NCBI GenBank assembly: GCA_937925635.1
Contig: CALALX010000048.1
Coordinates: forward strand, 1-32,280
Direction of reading: 5' to 3'
Source of the DNA: an uncultured Caulobacter sp.
GTDB taxonomy: Bacteria; Pseudomonadota; Alphaproteobacteria; Caulobacterales; Caulobacteraceae
DNA length: 32,280 bases
Shown here: positions 30,379 through 32,280 of the stretch, piece after piece
Numbering within the stretch: position 1 is the first letter of the stretch
How the letters are laid out: every line of letters begins with the position of its first letter
The notes under the pieces: generated by a model
What the model was told of the DNA's origin: nothing
The model's input: the letters and a program-made list of their open reading frames with translations, nothing else
The model's database searches: none
Translations under genes and position numbers: made by a program

Positions 30379-30759
30379 TTAGATCGAAAAGCTGACGCCG
30401 CAGCCGCAGCTGGACTTGGCGTTGGGGTTGCGGACGCGAAACTCGGCGCCGGCCAATTCATCCACGAAGTCGATCTCCGAGCCCTTGAGCAGCGCCAGGG
30501 AGATGTCGTCGACCAGCGCCGTGGCGCCGTCGCGTTCGATGCGCAGATCGTCCTCCTGCGCGGTCTCGACCAGGTCGAAGCGGTACTGGAAGCCCGAGCA
30601 GCCGCCGCCGTCGACGGCCACGCGCAGCATCACCGGCCGGCCCTCCGCGGCGCCGATGGCCTGGATACGACGGGCGGCTTGTTCGGACAGGGTGACGTCG
30701 GCGGCGGCCAAGGCGGAACTCAAGGCTGTGGAAAACTCTGCGGCTTCATATATGTGCAA
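30379..30759 (-). CDS. erpA: Iron-sulfur cluster insertion protein (A-type carrier)
   Basis: It carries and delivers iron-sulfur clusters to apo-enzymes. The three cluster cysteines are present in GGGCSGFQY and the terminal CGCGVSF. I place the start at TTG 30759, with GGAGG seven bases upstream, giving 126 residues; another TTG at 30723 would remove 12. The one nearby ATG is out of frame. The core from VTLSEQAARRI onwards fits ErpA/IscA (about 107-114 residues), so the first 20 residues are extra. It diverges from dgt, with only 42 bases between the two starts. ErpA is preferred over IscA because no isc genes are nearby. Confidence 0.9.
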   Translation of the reverse strand: MHIYEAAEFSTALSSALAAADVTLSEQAARRIQAIGAAEGRPVMLRVAVDGGGCSGFQYRFDLVETAQEDDLRIERDGATALVDDISLALLKGSEIDFVDELAGAEFRVRNPNAKSSCGCGVSFSI

Positions 30760-30801
30760 CCCCGCGCCTCCAGGGAAGGGGGCGCAACGCAAGGCCCAAG
30801 A

Positions 30802-31986
30802 ATGTCGAACCTTTTCCAGCCGCCGCCGCGGGCGCCCTACGCCGAGGATCCGGCGAAGTCGCGCGGGCGGCAGCATGCCGGCGAGGAGAGTCGCACCCGC
30901 ACGCCCTTCGCCCGCGACCGCGATCGCATCATCCACTGCACGGCCTTCCGTCGCCTCAAGGAGAAGACCCAGGTCTTCGTGGCCCACGAGGGCGACCACT
31001 ACCGCACGCGCCTGACCCATTCGCTCGAGGTGGCGCAGATCGCGCGGTCGATCTCCACGGCCCTGGGACTCGACAACGACCTGGCCGAGACCATCGCCCT
31101 GGCCCATGACCTGGGTCACCCGCCCTTCGGCCACGCCGGCGAGGACCAGATCGACGACAGCATGAAGCCCTTTGGCGGCTTCGACCACAATGTGCAGACC
31201 TTCCGGGTCGTGGCCAAGCTGGAGCACCGCTACCCGGACTTCGAGGGCCTCAACCTGACCTGGGAGACGCTGGAGGGCGTCATCAAGCACAACGGCCCGG
31301 TCACCGAGAAGCTCTCCCGGCCGTCGTGGAACATGGTCAAGCAGTTCGACGCCAGCTACGACCTCAAGCTCGGCACCTGGGCCTCGGCCGAGGCCCAGGT
31401 CGCGGCGATTGCCGACGACATCGCCTACAACAACCACGACGTCGACGACGGGCTGCAGGCGGGGCTGTTCCAGCTGAACGAACTGCTCGACGTGCCGCTG
31501 ATCGGACCGATCCTGCATGGCGTGCGGGCCGAGCGCCCGGACCTCGACGACCGTCTGACCCGGCTGGAGGCCGTGCGCCGGATGATCGGCGCCATGATCG
31601 ACGACGTGATGGGCGAGACCCTGCGACGGGCCCGCGAGAGCGGCGTCGCTTCCGCTGACGACGTCCGCGCTCTGGGCCACGCCCTGGTCGCGTTTTCGCC
31701 CGACATGAACGAGGACCTGGCGCGACTGCGCGCCTTCCTGATGGAGCGCATGTACCGCCACTGGAAGGTCAACCGGACCCGCAGCCAGGCGCGCCGCATT
31801 ATCGCCGAGATGTTCTCGTTGTTCATGGCCGAGCCCGAGGTCATGCCGTCCGAGTGGTTCGCCCGGTCGCAGAACCGCGACGAAGCCGGCCGCGCCCGCG
31901 TCGTGTGCGACTACATCGCGGGCATGACCGACCGCTACGCCATCGAGGAGCACCGGAAGCTGTTCCAGCTGGAAACCTGGTCCTAG
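30802..31986 (+). CDS. dgt: Deoxyguanosinetriphosphate triphosphohydrolase-like HD protein
   Basis: This is a dNTP triphosphohydrolase that splits dGTP, and perhaps other dNTPs, into nucleoside and tripolyphosphate. It is 394 residues, the usual length of the alphaproteobacterial type-2 Dgt-like proteins (E. coli Dgt is 505). HD-domain metal ligands are clear: HYRTRLTHSLEVAQIAR (His73), AHDLGHPPFGHAGE (His102, Asp103) and DIAYNNHDVDDG (final Asp). ATG 30802 is the first start with the family's N-terminus (RTRTPFARDRDRIIHCTAFRRL follows). It diverges from erpA. Confidence 0.93.
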   Translation: MSNLFQPPPRAPYAEDPAKSRGRQHAGEESRTRTPFARDRDRIIHCTAFRRLKEKTQVFVAHEGDHYRTRLTHSLEVAQIARSISTALGLDNDLAETIALAHDLGHPPFGHAGEDQIDDSMKPFGGFDHNVQTFRVVAKLEHRYPDFEGLNLTWETLEGVIKHNGPVTEKLSRPSWNMVKQFDASYDLKLGTWASAEAQVAAIADDIAYNNHDVDDGLQAGLFQLNELLDVPLIGPILHGVRAERPDLDDRLTRLEAVRRMIGAMIDDVMGETLRRARESGVASADDVRALGHALVAFSPDMNEDLARLRAFLMERMYRHWKVNRTRSQARRIIAEMFSLFMAEPEVMPSEWFARSQNRDEAGRARVVCDYIAGMTDRYAIEEHRKLFQLETWS

Positions 31987-32116
31987 CCTCCACGCCTTCG
32001 TGTTCGGAGCGACGTCACATCGCTTCCGATCCGGAGCGACGCTTCGATAGACTGATCGCCGTCGGCGCGCGATTCGCCGCTGCGCCGCCCCTATGCTCCC
32101 AGGAGCCTGCCTGACG

Positions 32117-32280
32117 ATGTCCGACCATGATCGCGGCGCCTACACGCCGCCCACCGACTCCCCGCTGTCCTTCGACGCTCGCCGCCCCGTGCGCGGCGGA
32201 GGCGGCAACTCGTCCATTCTGATGATCAGCGCCGTGATCCTGCTGGTTCTGATCGTCGGGGCGGGGGTGTGGCTCTACAA
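32117..32280 (+). CDS. N-terminal part of a SPOR-type membrane protein (cut by window end)
   Basis: Fifty-four codons are visible: a polar N-terminus (SDHDRGAYTPPTDSPLSFDARR), a Gly-rich turn and one transmembrane helix (about 33-52). This matches the start of caulobacterial SPOR-domain proteins that sit in the dgt region and bind denuded peptidoglycan at the division site. AGGAG lies about 12 bases before ATG 32117. The SPOR domain itself would lie beyond the window, so the family is inferred from this N-terminus and position. Confidence 0.7.
   Translation, partial: MSDHDRGAYTPPTDSPLSFDARRPVRGGGGNSSILMISAVILLVLIVGAGVWLY

Noticed and set aside
29050..31953. Very long open frames: 978 codons on the plus strand running into dgt, and 524 codons on the minus strand running into erpA
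   Set aside because: They are chance read-through in high-GC DNA. Only the last 394 and 126 codons respectively have protein-like sequence; the rest lies antisense to the hydrolase and dgt genes.
1..32280. CRISPR array, prophage, insertion sequence, secondary-metabolite cluster or new defence system
   Set aside because: No spaced direct repeats, no transposase, phage or defence-type domains were seen; apart from vapBC the genes are housekeeping or scattered enzymes.

Overview
The window looks like ordinary, gene-dense chromosome from a high-GC alphaproteobacterium, most likely of the Caulobacterales (Caulobacter/Phenylobacterium type). This is inferred from the very high GC content and its third-position bias, from gene content and neighbourhoods (glmU/gph, rpiA/gor, erpA opposite dgt, a SPOR-type membrane protein after dgt), from -10 boxes of the GCTATAG type that resemble the Caulobacter consensus, and from palindromic intergenic repeats. 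No marker gene here proves the genus.

Layout. 1-1.3 kb: FAD-linked sugar-lactone oxidase. 1.4-4.9 kb: a tightly overlapping four-gene minus-strand operon for an Mla-type lipid transporter: STAS-MlaE permease, MlaF ATPase, MlaD/MCE protein and a PqiC-like lipoprotein. 5.1-6.8 kb: DUF4153 membrane protein. 7.0-7.8 kb: tRNA-Val(CAC) and phosphoglycolate phosphatase. 7.8-12.3 kb: glmU, a VapBC toxin-antitoxin pair behind a perfect 18-bp palindrome, a double-hairpin repeat, rpiA, a repeat element and glutathione reductase. 12.3-12.8 kb: a limonene-epoxide-hydrolase-like enzyme preceded by two tandem 18-bp operators. 12.7-14.4 kb: a secreted hypothetical protein and a 744-base stretch with no gene but several hairpin repeats. 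14.4-18.9 kb: class II DAHP synthase, a Tat-exported esterase with a DUF418 membrane protein, and an uncharacterised RNase H-fold-like protein. 19-22.5 kb: CusF-like lipoprotein, medium-chain reductase, Gfo/Idh/MocA oxidoreductase, DUF1493 protein and glutathione peroxidase. 22.7-25.8 kb: Tat-exported LACTB-like serine hydrolase and ilvD. 25.8-28.3 kb: EF-hand periplasmic protein, NnrU, a membrane-anchored hypothetical, a 46-residue small ORF behind three palindromic operators, and an EthD-like protein coupled to xthA. 29.1-32.3 kb: small membrane protein, serine hydrolase, erpA, dgt and the start of a SPOR-type protein cut off by the window end.

How the genes work together. Several loci make functional groups: outer-membrane lipid transport (mlaEFD plus lipoprotein); glutathione-based peroxide defence (gor and a Cys glutathione peroxidase, at separate loci); amino-acid precursors (DAHP synthase, ilvD); and nucleic-acid/nucleotide upkeep (xthA, dgt). 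Three convergent gene pairs overlap by their stop codons (CTAG, CTAG, CTAA), so the genome is compact. The non-coding signals are the most unusual part: two families of near-perfect inverted repeats without a transposase in the window, and a shared 10-bp operator core (AGCAATCGCT) at two loci 15 kb apart. I found no CRISPR array, prophage, insertion sequence, or multi-gene system that looks new.
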